Both the position numbers and the translations under genes were made by a program. Positions 1 to 9,315 of a stretch of 58,323 nucleotides of DNA are shown piece by piece. The notes below the pieces were generated by a model. It did not search any database. It saw only the letters and a list, made by a program, of their open reading frames with translations, and was not told the DNA's origin. Each line of letters opens with the position of its first letter. The stretch's first letter is position 1. This DNA comes from [Flexibacter] sp. ATCC 35103 (GTDB lineage Bacteria > Bacteroidota > Bacteroidia > Flavobacteriales > Flavobacteriaceae): the NCBI RefSeq assembly GCF_001975985.1, contig NZ_MTQF01000018.1:1-58323 (forward strand), read 5' to 3'.

Positions 1-29
1 AACCTTTTTCAGGACAACTCAATGTTGCA

Positions 30-923
30 TTATTTCTTTTTTAGTTTTTCCTTAAAAAAATCAGTAGTTCGGGTCCAGGATAAAGTTGCTGCTGCTTCAT
101 CATATCTTGGGGTTGTATTGTTATGAAAACCATGATTTACGTTAGGATAAAAGTAAGCTGTATTTTCGACTTTATTTTTGTTAAGCACTTCCTGAAAAGC
201 TGGCCAGCCTTCGTTTACACGAGTATCAAGACCTGCATAATGCAATAATAACGGCGTTTTTATTTGTTCAGCTTCTTCTTTTGTGGGTTGTCCGCCATAA
301 TACGGAACGGCAGCTTTTAAAGAAGGAATTTTTACCGCCATCATATTCGAAATCCATCCGCCAAAACAAAATCCAACTACACCAATATAACCGTTACAAT
401 CCGGATGTGATTTCAGGTATTCATACGCTGCAATAAAATCTTCGAGCATTTCTTCGCGCGTACGTTTTTTTTGTAATTCACGTCCGTCATCGTCATTTCC
501 GGGATAACCGCCTAAAGGAGACAAGGCATCCGGAGCAAGCGTAATAAAACCTTCGATAGCGGCTCTTCGGCCTACATCTTCAATATAAGGATTGAGGCCG
601 CGATTTTCGTGTACAACAATTATTCCGGGTAATTTCTTTTTGGTTTCTGAGGGTTGGGATAAAAGTCCTTTTATGCTTCCGCCGCCTTTTGGGGAATCAT
701 AGATTATATAACCCGTTTTTAATCTGGGATCTGTGGGCTTTACTAATATGCTGTCGACATAATTGGGTGTCATAAAGCTTAAAAGCGAAGGCAGTGTAAC
801 GGCTCCAACAGCAAATATAGAGAGCTTTTCGACAAATTGTCTTCTATTGATTTTATTATGAGCGTAATCGTCATATAAATCAAATACTTCCTGACTGATA
901 TCTTCTTTGGTTAGTTTCTCCAT
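30..923 (-). CDS. dienelactone hydrolase family protein, exported
   Basis: An alpha/beta-hydrolase of the dienelactone hydrolase family, 297 aa. The nucleophile elbow GFCFGG puts the catalytic Cys at 186; Asp233 (GLDTRV) and His264 (NHGFHN) complete the Cys-Asp-His triad typical of the family. The first 50 residues carry NRRQFVEKL (26-34) followed by a hydrophobic stretch, which looks like a twin-arginine signal, so the mature enzyme (from about residue 55) probably acts in the periplasm. The physiological substrate cannot be read from sequence; family members hydrolyse lactones or small esters. It is transcribed away from the two-component genes, with a terminator between them (962-993), so it is probably its own unit. 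Confidence 0.85.
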   Translation of the reverse strand: MEKLTKEDISQEVFDLYDDYAHNKINRRQFVEKLSIFAVGAVTLPSLLSFMTPNYVDSILVKPTDPRLKTGYIIYDSPKGGGSIKGLLSQPSETKKKLPGIIVVHENRGLNPYIEDVGRRAAIEGFITLAPDALSPLGGYPGNDDDGRELQKKRTREEMLEDFIAAYEYLKSHPDCNGYIGVVGFCFGGWISNMMAVKIPSLKAAVPYYGGQPTKEEAEQIKTPLLLHYAGLDTRVNEGWPAFQEVLNKNKVENTAYFYPNVNHGFHNNTTPRYDEAAATLSWTRTTDFFKEKLKKK

Positions 924-961
924 AGCTTTAAAATTTGAAAACTAATTTAGCAAATAAAATG

Positions 962-993
962 AAAAAAGCCTGTAGAGAACTACAAGCTTTTTA
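962..993 (-). terminator. rho-independent terminator, possibly bidirectional
   Basis: An 11-12 bp stem with one mismatch and an AGAA/TTCT loop, flanked by A-runs on the left and T-runs on the right. Read on the minus strand it follows the DUF3861-like gene and overlaps its last codons and stop. It should end the histidine kinase / regulator / DUF3861 transcript before the hydrolase gene. Confidence 0.7.
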
Positions 994-1273
994 GTTTTTT
1001 CATAAAAACAGGAAACACTTCATTTAATTCATCAAAAAGTGGATTATTGCGGTTCTTTAGTTTTACTTCGCTAAACAATTTCAGTCCAAGTGCAAATTGT
1101 GTTGCTTCGTTAGGATCTTCAAAAATGTTTTTGTCTTTTATTCGTTCTATGATATTGAATATTTCATCATGATTATCGAATTGTATTCCAAGTTCTCTTG
1201 CTGGTTCTGTTTCGCCGTTTGCATATTCTTTCAGGCTTAAAGTCAGATAATATTTGTTTGATCTTTTTTGCAT
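980..1273 (-). CDS. DUF3861 domain-containing protein
   Basis: A 97-aa protein without signal peptide or membrane segment. The pattern of an N-terminal beta region, a central acidic stretch (about 33-55) and a conserved-looking LGLKLFSEVKLKNRNNPLF segment (63-81) is what I recall for the DUF3861 family, whose function is not established. It starts 20 bp after the stop of the LytTR regulator and is followed by a strong terminator, so it is probably the last gene of that operon. Nothing in the sequence suggests an enzymatic role; the operon position is the only functional hint. Confidence 0.7.
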   Translation of the reverse strand: MQKRSNKYYLTLSLKEYANGETEPARELGIQFDNHDEIFNIIERIKDKNIFEDPNEATQFALGLKLFSEVKLKNRNNPLFDELNEVFPVFMKKLKSL

Positions 1274-1293
1274 GGTATTTTATATTATTATAA

Positions 1294-2025
1294 TTATTTC
1301 AACCATTTTTCTACAATGGTTTTAAAAGTTTCCTTGTATTGTTCACCAACAGTTATTTCGGTTTTATGAATGAATATTGAGTTTTTACTGATCGAGTTTA
1401 TTTTCTCTAACGGAACAATAAAAGAACGGTTGATTCGCATGAATTTTGATGCCGGTAATTTTTCTTCCAGTGCTTTAAGAGAGATTAAAGACATTACAGA
1501 TTTTTGAGCATCTTCAAAATGAACTTTTACATAATCCTTTAAACTTTCTATATATAGAATATCCTTTAATGAAATTCTGACCCATTGATATTCTACCTTC
1601 AAAAAAATAAATTCATCGTCTGCAGTGACAGAATGATATTGGTTTGCTGCTTCTTCAGACATTTGAAGAACCTTGTTGGCGGCTCGCAAAAACTCCTCGT
1701 AGCTAAAAGGTTTTAAAAGATAATCTACGGCATTTACCCTGTAACCTTCAATCGCATAATGGTTGTAAGCGGTCGTAAAAATAATTTTTGGCAATGGTCC
1801 GGGCTGTTCCTGTAAAAGTCTTGCGAGTTCCATACCGGTTAAGTTGGGCATGTTTATGTCCAGAAAAACAATGTCTGGCTGTTGTTCCCTAATCAAACTC
1901 ATGGCTTCTACAGCGTTGTCACAACTGCAGGCCAATTGCAAAAAAGGGGTTTGCGCTATAAAAGTTTCCACTAGTTTTAAGGCAAGTGGTTCATCATCTA
2001 CTGCTATACATTTTAATACAATCAT
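1294..2025 (-). CDS. LytTR-family two-component response regulator
   Basis: Receiver domain (about 5-120) with the acidic pocket DDE at 10-12, phospho-acceptor Asp56 (FLDINMP) and Lys105 (LLKPFSY), followed by a LytTR DNA-binding domain (about 140-243, with FMRINRSFIVP). I chose the ATG at 2025 rather than an upstream in-frame ATG at 2082. The product then begins MIVLKCIAVDDEP, the normal receiver start, and the codon overlaps the kinase stop as ATGA (2022-2025), a classic sign of translational coupling. It should be phosphorylated by the adjacent kinase. Targets are unknown; the divergent RND pump is the obvious candidate by position. Confidence 0.9.
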   Translation of the reverse strand: MIVLKCIAVDDEPLALKLVETFIAQTPFLQLACSCDNAVEAMSLIREQQPDIVFLDINMPNLTGMELARLLQEQPGPLPKIIFTTAYNHYAIEGYRVNAVDYLLKPFSYEEFLRAANKVLQMSEEAANQYHSVTADDEFIFLKVEYQWVRISLKDILYIESLKDYVKVHFEDAQKSVMSLISLKALEEKLPASKFMRINRSFIVPLEKINSISKNSIFIHKTEITVGEQYKETFKTIVEKWLK

Positions 2026-3071
2026 TGTTCTAAAGTTATTTGCAGATTTACTCTGTATTTGCCATTTTGGTCTAAACCGCATGTCATAACATGACGATGT
2101 GGATATATCAAATGCAATCTGCGTTTTGTATTCGTTAATCCTATTCCGCCCGGATCATTTGTTGAAGTCTTTTCGAAAAAAGTATTTACTACCTCAAATT
2201 CAAGATTGTTTTCTTTTTGTCTGAGTTTAATATGTATTTCACTTTTGTCTGTAGCATGTATGCCATGTTTAAAAGCATTTTCGACTAAAGGTAATAACAA
2301 CATGGGAACAATTGGATAATCGTGTATTTTTTCCGGAATATCTGTTGTTATCGTTAATTTGCGATTAGCCCGAAGCTTCATCAAAGCTATGAAATCTTTC
2401 ATGAAATCAGCTTCTTTTAATAAAGTCGTTCTTTCGCCTTCTGTGCTATAAAGCAAATAACGCATCATGCGGCTTAAGGTATGAAGTGCACCGCGGGAAT
2501 CTTCGATATTGGTATACGTAAGAGAATAAATGCTGTTTAGTGAATTAAAGAAAAAGTGAGGATTAATCTGGGCTTTCAGCATCGCAAGCTCTGCCATGGT
2601 TTTGTCCTGTTCCAGTTTTTGTTTGTGTTGTGCCGCTTTCTGCCAGTGGTGAAGCATTGCCCAGCTCGTACTAATGCCTAAAACCAATAAGGTAAGCATA
2701 AAAACGTAATTGTCGAAATAAGGATTTTTGTATTTTTTAAACCCTAAAACCAGGCTTATTTTTGTATGAAGATCTGTTTGCGAAGTATAGAAATAAGCAA
2801 TAAGCTGCATGACGAAAATCATGAGAAAAGCCCAAAACAAAAAAGGAGATGTGTTATCTTTTATAATCGTTTTTGGTACGATGATTTTAGCATTAGAATA
2901 AAATATTACAATAAGTAAAACCAGTACAATCATCTGCCATAACCAAAAAACGGATGGCAGCACCACATTCCAGGTTATTGGAATGTAAAATAGCATTATA
3001 AAACCCAATAATAACCAGGCAAGAATGTGTAATCCTGTGAATATGTAAGGTTTAAAAAAGTTGAGTATCAT
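2022..3071 (-). CDS. LytS/YpdA-like sensor histidine kinase
   Basis: 349 aa. Four hydrophobic membrane segments lie in the first 145 residues, then a short coiled coil (145-165). The His_kinase (Pfam PF06580) box NPHFFFNSLN follows, with the phospho-accepting His at 172, then an HATPase domain with the N-box NAFKHG (Asn265) and the G-box GGIGLTN (308-314). There is no extracytoplasmic sensor domain of any size, so the signal is probably sensed within the membrane. It shares a 4-bp overlap with its response regulator. It is divergent from the RND operon across 265 bp. Confidence 0.9.
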   Translation of the reverse strand: MILNFFKPYIFTGLHILAWLLLGFIMLFYIPITWNVVLPSVFWLWQMIVLVLLIVIFYSNAKIIVPKTIIKDNTSPFLFWAFLMIFVMQLIAYFYTSQTDLHTKISLVLGFKKYKNPYFDNYVFMLTLLVLGISTSWAMLHHWQKAAQHKQKLEQDKTMAELAMLKAQINPHFFFNSLNSIYSLTYTNIEDSRGALHTLSRMMRYLLYSTEGERTTLLKEADFMKDFIALMKLRANRKLTITTDIPEKIHDYPIVPMLLLPLVENAFKHGIHATDKSEIHIKLRQKENNLEFEVVNTFFEKTSTNDPGGIGLTNTKRRLHLIYPHRHVMTCGLDQNGKYRVNLQITLEQ

Positions 3072-3336
3072 TTTGTTTGGTGATTTTATGACAATATTAC
3101 ATTATATTTATAAAAGATATAAAAGCAATCGCCAAAAATGGAATCAGAACCTTTAAAAACCATTTTAGAACCGACGAGCCTATTCTAAATTGTGTTGATA
3201 TTACTAAACAAACTTCTATCGGTTCTTAAGTTATATCTATCGATTGTTTCTAGCCCTCCGTCTATTGGAAATTTTTTGCTTACTATATTTTAGTTATTTT
3301 GTTACGATATAAATTGATAATTACACATTTTTCACA

Positions 3337-4497
3337 ATGAATAAGCAATCCTTTTTAAGCATTCTCGCTGCAGCTGTTGTTATCGCATCTTGCGGTAATA
3401 AAAACGACAAATCGGCTCAGGCCGGAGGTGCACCTCAAGTAAAAGAGTATAAAACGCTGACTTTACAGACGCAATCAGCTACTTTAAATACAGACTTTCC
3501 TGCCAGTATTCAGGGACAGCAAAATATAGAAATCCGACCAAGAGTAGAAGGGTATATCGACAAGATTTTTGTCGATGAAGGTGCTGTTGTAAAAGCAGGA
3601 CAACCTTTATTTAAAATCAATGCGCCTGAATATGAGCAACAAGTACGTACAGCATCTGCCAGTATAAAAAGCGCTCAGGCAAGTTTAAGTTCAGCAAAAC
3701 TGGCTGTAAATAAAGTAAAACCACTTGTAGAAAAAGGGATTATTAGTAAATATGATCTTGAATCTGCACAATATACATATGAATCAGCATTGGCAACATT
3801 AGCACAGGCAAATGCAGCTTTGGTAAATGCCAAAACTAATTTGGGATATACTACGGTTACAAGTCCGGTTAATGGAGTTGTAGGTTCAATCCCGTTTCGT
3901 TTAGGAAGTTTAGTGAGTTCTAATACTGCAGAACCTTTGACTACAGTTTCAAGCATTGGAAATGTATATGCTTATTTTGCTATGAACGAAAAAGCCTTAT
4001 TGAATTTCACCCAAAGCGGTTCAGGAACTTCATTCTCAGAGAAAATCAAAGAATTGCCGGCGGTTTCACTTTTACTTTCAGATGGATCAGCTTATACTGA
4101 AAAAGGACGTATTGAAACTGTAAACGGACTTATAAATACAGAAACCGGTTCTGTAAATATCAGGGCTCGTTTTGCAAATCCAAAAGGTATTATCAGAAGC
4201 GGAAGCAGCACAACTGTGAGAATCCCAAATGAAGTTAAAGATGGAATATTGATTCCTCAGAGCGCTACATTTGAACTTCAGGATAAGATTTTTGCCGTAA
4301 CGGTAGGAAAAGACGGAAAAACAAAAAATGCCAATATCACCGTACTTGAAAACACTGCAGGTAATTTTTATGTGGTAACAAGTGGCTTAAAAGCAGGAGA
4401 CCAAATTGTACTAGAAGGAGTAGCTTCATTAAAAGAAGGAAGCGAAATAAAAACTCACAATCAGAGCCCGGAAGCGGTCTATGCTGAATTAAAATAA
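3337..4497 (+). CDS. RND efflux periplasmic adaptor (membrane-fusion lipoprotein)
   Basis: 386-aa AcrA/MexA-type adaptor. The N-terminus has a lipobox (VVIASC) with Cys19 as the lipidation site, so it should be a periplasmic lipoprotein. Order: beta-barrel and lipoyl half-motif (about 45-100, including PRVEGYIDKIFVDEG), an alpha-helical hairpin rich in Ala/Ser/Lys (100-170), the second lipoyl half (170-205), and beta-barrel and membrane-proximal domains to the end. It bridges the pump and outer-membrane channel encoded by the next two genes, 6 bp and about 3.2 kb downstream. It is the first gene of the efflux operon. Confidence 0.93.
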   Translation: MNKQSFLSILAAAVVIASCGNKNDKSAQAGGAPQVKEYKTLTLQTQSATLNTDFPASIQGQQNIEIRPRVEGYIDKIFVDEGAVVKAGQPLFKINAPEYEQQVRTASASIKSAQASLSSAKLAVNKVKPLVEKGIISKYDLESAQYTYESALATLAQANAALVNAKTNLGYTTVTSPVNGVVGSIPFRLGSLVSSNTAEPLTTVSSIGNVYAYFAMNEKALLNFTQSGSGTSFSEKIKELPAVSLLLSDGSAYTEKGRIETVNGLINTETGSVNIRARFANPKGIIRSGSSTTVRIPNEVKDGILIPQSATFELQDKIFAVTVGKDGKTKNANITVLENTAGNFYVVTSGLKAGDQIVLEGVASLKEGSEIKTHNQSPEAVYAELK

Positions 4498-4503
4498 GAA
4501 AAA

Positions 4504-7500
4504 ATGTTTAAAATATTCATACAAAGACCTGTACTTTCGACAGTAATATCTGTTATTATTGTCATCTTAGGTGTATTAGGGCTTATTGAGCTGCCTATTT
4601 CTCAATATCCTGATATTGCGCCGCCAACGGTAAACGTTTCTGCAAGTTATACAGGAGCAAATGCAGATGTTGTACTTAAAAGTATCGTAATTCCGCTTGA
4701 AGAGCAAATTAATGGTGTAGAGAACATGACATACATGACTTCTACAGCAACAAACGACGGAAATGCATCTATAAAAATATTTTTTAAAGTAGGAACAAAT
4801 CCTGATTTAGCAGCGGTAAACGTTCAAAACAGGGTTTCGAGAGCTACAAGTTTATTACCTGTAGAGGTAACTCAGGCAGGTGTAACGGTAACAAAAAGTC
4901 AGAGTAGTAACCTGGTGATTTTCTCTTTATATAGTGACGATCCTGCTTATGATCAGACTTTCCTTCAAAATTATGCTAAGATCAATCTTGTTCCTCAAAT
5001 TCAGCGTGTAGTTGGAGTAGGAGATGTAACCGTTTTTGGGGCAAAAGATTACTCGATGAGAATCTGGCTTAAACCGGATATCATGCAGCAATACAAATTG
5101 ATCCCAAGTGATATCTCGGCTGCTTTGGCAGAACAAAATATCGAAGCCGCACCAGGTAAATTTGGTGAGAACGGAGATCAGGCTTTTCAATACGTAATCA
5201 AGTATAAAGGACGTTTGACAAGTGCTCAGGAATTTGGTGATATCGTAATAAAATCTGTTGGAAACGGACAAATGTTACGACTTAAAGATGTTGCTAAAGT
5301 AGAGTTGGGATCTTTAAGTTATTCGTCAACCATTAAAACAAATGGTGTAGAATCTGCTGCAATGGCAATAAGCCAGACTCCCGGATCGAATGCACGTGAT
5401 GTAATCAACAATTCTAAAAAATTAATTGAAGATGCTGCAAAAAGCTTCCCAAAAGGTGTAAAATATACTATTCTTGTTGATGTCAATGAAAATCTGGATG
5501 CTTCTATCGAAAAAGTAATTCATACTTTGATTGAAGCGTTTATATTGGTATTTATTGTGGTATTTATTTTCCTTCAGGATTTCAGGTCAACATTAATTCC
5601 GGCAATTGCGGTTCCGGTTGCGATTGTAGGTACATTTTTCTTCCTGAATTTATTTGGGTTTACCATTAACTTATTAACGCTTTTTGCGATGGTTCTTGCC
5701 ATTGGTATTGTGGTCGATGATGCCATTGTCGTCGTCGAGGCCGTGCATGCCAAACTGGATCATGGGTATAAATCGTCTAAAAAAGCAACGATTGATGCTA
5801 TGGATGAAATTTCCGGAGCAATTATCTCGATTACTCTTGTAATGGCAGCCGTATTTATTCCGGTTACCTTTATCACGGGATCTACAGGGGTTTTCTATAA
5901 ACAATTTGGTATTACATTAGCGGTTGCGATTATTCTTTCGGCAATTAATGCCTTGACTTTAAGTCCGGCATTGTGTGCTTTGCTTTTAAAACCACATGCT
6001 GACGATCATAAACATAAAAGTTTTATTCAGAGATTCTATACCTCTTTTAACGTTGCGTTTGATAATGTAACCAATAAATATAAAAGATCTGTACAATTTC
6101 TTTCCGTTAAAAAATGGATTGTATTAGCGGCTATTGTTTTTGCCGGTGCAGCTTTATTTTATATGATGAAAACAACGCCATCAGCGTTCGTTCCGGCAGA
6201 AGATCAGGGAACTGTTTTTGCCAATATCAGTTTGCCGCCATCAGCTTCTATGGAGCGTTCAGATATTATTGCGAAAAAGGTAGATAGTATTGCCAAAACA
6301 ATTCCGGGTGTTAAAAACACATTGCGTATTGTAGGTCAAAACTTTACAGCCGGAGCAGGAAGTGCTTACAGTATGGTTATTGTAAAACTTGAAACCTGGG
6401 AAAAACGTGATTTAAGTGTTAATGATGTAATTGGTCAGCTTTTTGCCAAAACAAGCGGAATTCGTGAAGCTAATATTTTCTTTATTTCCCCGCCAACAAT
6501 TCAGGGATTTGGACAAAGTGGTGGATTCGAATTTCAGTTGCAGGATAAAGGAGGACATTCTACAGCAGAATTCTATAAAGTGAATACAGACTTTCTGGAA
6601 AAACTTTCAAAACGTCCTGAAATACAATATGCTACAACGCCGTTTAATCCTGGTTTTCCTCAATATATGATGGATATCAATCTGGCAAAAGCTAAAGATG
6701 CAGGAGTTCCTGTTAATTCGATCCTTTCTACGATGCAAGGTTATTATGGAGGATTGTATGCATCGAATTTCAATAAATTCGGAAAACAATACCGTGTTAT
6801 GATTCAGGCTTCGCCGGAATTCCGTACCAATACTGAAGGGTTGAACAAAATTTTTGTTAGAAACAGCGCCGGAACAATGGCACCAATTACAGAGTTTGTA
6901 AAAATGACCAGAGTTTTTGGACCGGAATCTATTTCAAGGTTCAACTTGTTTACGTCTATTGCTATAACAGGAGCACCAAATCCGGGATTTAGTTCAGGAG
7001 ATGCGATTAAAGCAATTCAGGAGGTTGCGGCAGAAAATCTTCCGGCAGGTTATGGTTATGAATTCTCCGGATTAACACGTGAGGAATTAGCATCAGGAAG
7101 TGAAACTATTTTCATCTTTATATTATGTCTTGTGTTTGTTTACTTTTTATTAAGTGCACAATACGAAAGTTATATTTTGCCATTTGCCGTATTATTCTCA
7201 ATTCCGTTTGGATTAGCAGGAGCATATTTGTTCTCGATCATATTCAAACTAAACAGTAATATCTATTTGCAGATTTCCCTGATCATGCTTATTGGACTAT
7301 TGGCGAAGAATGGTATTTTGATTGTTGAATTTGCCCTGGAAAGAAGACGTAAAGGAATGCCAATTGTGCAAGCGGCAGTTGAAGGAGCCGTTGCGCGTTT
7401 ACGTCCAATTTTAATGACTTCTTTCGCCTTTATTTTAGGACTTGTTCCTTTAATGTTTGCTTCAGGAGCCGGAGCTGTAGGTAACAAATCAATTGGTACC

Positions 7501-7668
7501 GGAGCTGTTGGAGGTATGTTAATCGGAACCATTTTGGGAGTATTTGTTATTCCGGTATTGTTTATCATTTTCCAGACTTTACAGGAAAAAGTAAGTGGTC
7601 CTGCAAAAGAGGGGTATGATGAAGATGACGACGACGAAGTACAACTAATCGAAGCTCATAAAGAGTAA
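4504..7668 (+). CDS. RND efflux pump inner-membrane permease (HAE1 family)
   Basis: 1054 aa, the normal length for AcrB/MexB-type drug/proton antiporters. Twelve membrane segments surround two large periplasmic loops. The proton relay is intact: adjacent Asp405-Asp406 in GIVVDDAIVVVE (TM4) and Lys935 in GLLAKNGILIVEF (TM10) match the essential AcrB residues. The acidic C-terminal tail (EDDDDE) is unusual but harmless-looking. It follows the adaptor by 6 bp and precedes the outer-membrane factor by 19 bp, making a complete tripartite pump. Substrates cannot be predicted; hydrophobic drugs, dyes or bile-like compounds are typical for the family. Confidence 0.95.
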   Translation: MFKIFIQRPVLSTVISVIIVILGVLGLIELPISQYPDIAPPTVNVSASYTGANADVVLKSIVIPLEEQINGVENMTYMTSTATNDGNASIKIFFKVGTNPDLAAVNVQNRVSRATSLLPVEVTQAGVTVTKSQSSNLVIFSLYSDDPAYDQTFLQNYAKINLVPQIQRVVGVGDVTVFGAKDYSMRIWLKPDIMQQYKLIPSDISAALAEQNIEAAPGKFGENGDQAFQYVIKYKGRLTSAQEFGDIVIKSVGNGQMLRLKDVAKVELGSLSYSSTIKTNGVESAAMAISQTPGSNARDVINNSKKLIEDAAKSFPKGVKYTILVDVNENLDASIEKVIHTLIEAFILVFIVVFIFLQDFRSTLIPAIAVPVAIVGTFFFLNLFGFTINLLTLFAMVLAIGIVVDDAIVVVEAVHAKLDHGYKSSKKATIDAMDEISGAIISITLVMAAVFIPVTFITGSTGVFYKQFGITLAVAIILSAINALTLSPALCALLLKPHADDHKHKSFIQRFYTSFNVAFDNVTNKYKRSVQFLSVKKWIVLAAIVFAGAALFYMMKTTPSAFVPAEDQGTVFANISLPPSASMERSDIIAKKVDSIAKTIPGVKNTLRIVGQNFTAGAGSAYSMVIVKLETWEKRDLSVNDVIGQLFAKTSGIREANIFFISPPTIQGFGQSGGFEFQLQDKGGHSTAEFYKVNTDFLEKLSKRPEIQYATTPFNPGFPQYMMDINLAKAKDAGVPVNSILSTMQGYYGGLYASNFNKFGKQYRVMIQASPEFRTNTEGLNKIFVRNSAGTMAPITEFVKMTRVFGPESISRFNLFTSIAITGAPNPGFSSGDAIKAIQEVAAENLPAGYGYEFSGLTREELASGSETIFIFILCLVFVYFLLSAQYESYILPFAVLFSIPFGLAGAYLFSIIFKLNSNIYLQISLIMLIGLLAKNGILIVEFALERRRKGMPIVQAAVEGAVARLRPILMTSFAFILGLVPLMFASGAGAVGNKSIGTGAVGGMLIGTILGVFVIPVLFIIFQTLQEKVSGPAKEGYDEDDDDEVQLIEAHKE

Positions 7669-7687
7669 TAATTTAATTAAGACAGAG

Positions 7688-9091
7688 ATGACTCATAGTT
7701 CAAATAAATATATTATAATGGTAATCGCAGTCACACTTTTAAGTGCCTGCGTTACCAAAAAGTACGAACGCCCCACAACAGTTTCTACAGCCAATCTTTA
7801 TCGTGATCAGGCTTCTGCCGATTCAGCTACGATTGCCAATATGCCGTGGCAAACGGTTTTTAAAGATCAAAAACTAAATGCTTTAATTCAAAAAGGATTA
7901 GATCAGAACCTGAACTTAAAAAATGCGATCGAAAATATCGTTCAGTCGCGTGCTACTTTACGTCAGGCTAAACTGGCCTATTATCCAACGCTTAATGCAG
8001 ATGCAAACGTAACGCGTAACAAGCAGTCTGAGGCAGGATTGAATTTTCCGGCAGGAATTAATATCAATACCCTGACAACGACTTATAAATTAGGTTTAAG
8101 CACATCGTGGGAAGCAGATATCTGGGGAAAACTAAGCAGTTCAAAAAGAGCCGCTCTTGCCACTTATCTTTCTACAGATGCGGCAAAACAAGCAGTTCAG
8201 ACCCAATTGATTTCTGATATTGCAAACAATTATTTTTTATTGTTAGCATATGACAAACAATTAGAAATAACCAAATCGACATTAGAAAGCCGTATTAAAA
8301 ATGTTGAAGTTATAAAAGCTTTAAAAGAAGGTGCTATTGTTACTGGTGCGTCTGTAGTACAAAGTGAAGCCAATCAACATGCGGCCGAAGTTTTGATTCC
8401 GGATTTAAAGAGAGACATTCGCGAGACTGAAAATGCTTTGAATATTTTGTTAGGACAAGCTTCCGGACCAATTGAAAGAGGAACATTAGGAGATCAGGTA
8501 ATTCCTGAGAAAATTGCAATAGGTTTACCGGCTCAATTGCTGGAAAATCGTCCGGATGTTCGTCAGGCTGAATTTAATTTTAGAACGGCTTTTGAAACGA
8601 CAAATATGGCTAAAACGTATTTTTATCCTAGTTTAACGCTTACGGCAAGTGGTGGATTTTCGAATTTGCAATTGACGGATTTCTTTACTAATTCTGTTTT
8701 TTATTCTTTAATAGGAGGATTAACGCAGCCACTTTTTAATCAGGGACTTAATAAAGCCAGGTTAACAACAGCACAATCAAGACAAGTACAGGCTTTAAAT
8801 AATTTTCAGCAAAGTCTTTTAGTTGCAGGTCAGGAAGTTTCGAATGCTTTATATGCTTATGAAATGGCGGTTGAAAAAGAAGATTCAAGAGAAAAGCAAA
8901 TCGAAGCTTTGACAAAAGCAGTCGATTTTACACAACAACTTTTAGAATACAGTTCTGCTACCAATTATACGGATGTATTAACATCTGAACAAAATCTTTT
9001 AGCAGCTCAATTGAGTGGCGTAAATGATAATTTGCAAAAATTACAAGCTGTAGTCGATTTATACCGCGCTTTAGGCGGCGGATGGAAATAG
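7688..9091 (+). CDS. RND outer-membrane factor (OprM/NodT-type lipoprotein)
   Basis: 467 aa with a lipobox (LLSAC, Cys21) and two repeated outer-membrane efflux (TolC-like) halves, about 60-255 and 285-462, each with the long heptad-like helices of the periplasmic tunnel. ENRPDVRQAE near 281-290 is the hallmark start of the second repeat. It forms the trimeric outer-membrane channel for the adaptor and pump encoded just upstream. It is the last gene of the operon, with a strong terminator 60 bp after the stop. Confidence 0.93.
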   Translation: MTHSSNKYIIMVIAVTLLSACVTKKYERPTTVSTANLYRDQASADSATIANMPWQTVFKDQKLNALIQKGLDQNLNLKNAIENIVQSRATLRQAKLAYYPTLNADANVTRNKQSEAGLNFPAGININTLTTTYKLGLSTSWEADIWGKLSSSKRAALATYLSTDAAKQAVQTQLISDIANNYFLLLAYDKQLEITKSTLESRIKNVEVIKALKEGAIVTGASVVQSEANQHAAEVLIPDLKRDIRETENALNILLGQASGPIERGTLGDQVIPEKIAIGLPAQLLENRPDVRQAEFNFRTAFETTNMAKTYFYPSLTLTASGGFSNLQLTDFFTNSVFYSLIGGLTQPLFNQGLNKARLTTAQSRQVQALNNFQQSLLVAGQEVSNALYAYEMAVEKEDSREKQIEALTKAVDFTQQLLEYSSATNYTDVLTSEQNLLAAQLSGVNDNLQKLQAVVDLYRALGGGWK

Positions 9092-9150
9092 ATTTATGAT
9101 CCAATCATATGTACCTTGATGATCATTGTTTAATTGAAATTGTTAAACAT

Positions 9151-9180
9151 GAAACGCCTCAAATTCTGAGGCGTTTTTTT
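9151..9180 (+). terminator. rho-independent terminator of RND operon
   Basis: Perfect 8-9 bp stem (AACGCCTC / GAGGCGTT) with a 7-nt loop and a run of seven or more T. It ends the efflux operon. Confidence 0.9.
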
Positions 9181-9224
9181 ATTTTATAAATATGTCGGTT
9201 GTGAGGGGCTTTTCGTCGATTGGT

Positions 9225-9260
9225 TTTGCCTTTCGGTATAATGAATAGGGTAAAGGCAAA
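9225..9260. promoter_or_regulatory. inverted repeat upstream of the secreted-protein gene
   Basis: TTTGCCTTT (9225-9233) and AAAGGCAAA (9252-9260) are exact 9-bp inverted arms, 18 bp apart. They end 55 bp before the start codon of the following gene. This may be an operator; a partial -7-like TAGCTTTA lies at 9276-9283. No T-run follows, so it is not a terminator. Confidence 0.4.
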
Positions 9261-9315
9261 TTAATGGCATTACTTTAGCTTTATACAAATCAAATTAATA
9301 CTAAATACTTCAAAA

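Noticed and set aside
2026..2082. Longer start (ATG at 2082) for the LytTR regulator
   Set aside because: Would overlap the kinase by 61 bp and add 19 residues unlike any receiver domain; the ATG at 2025 gives the ATGA coupling and a normal start.
1844..2089. Plus-strand open frame opposite the LytTR regulator
   Set aside because: Complete overlap with an intact conserved gene on the other strand; no family features.
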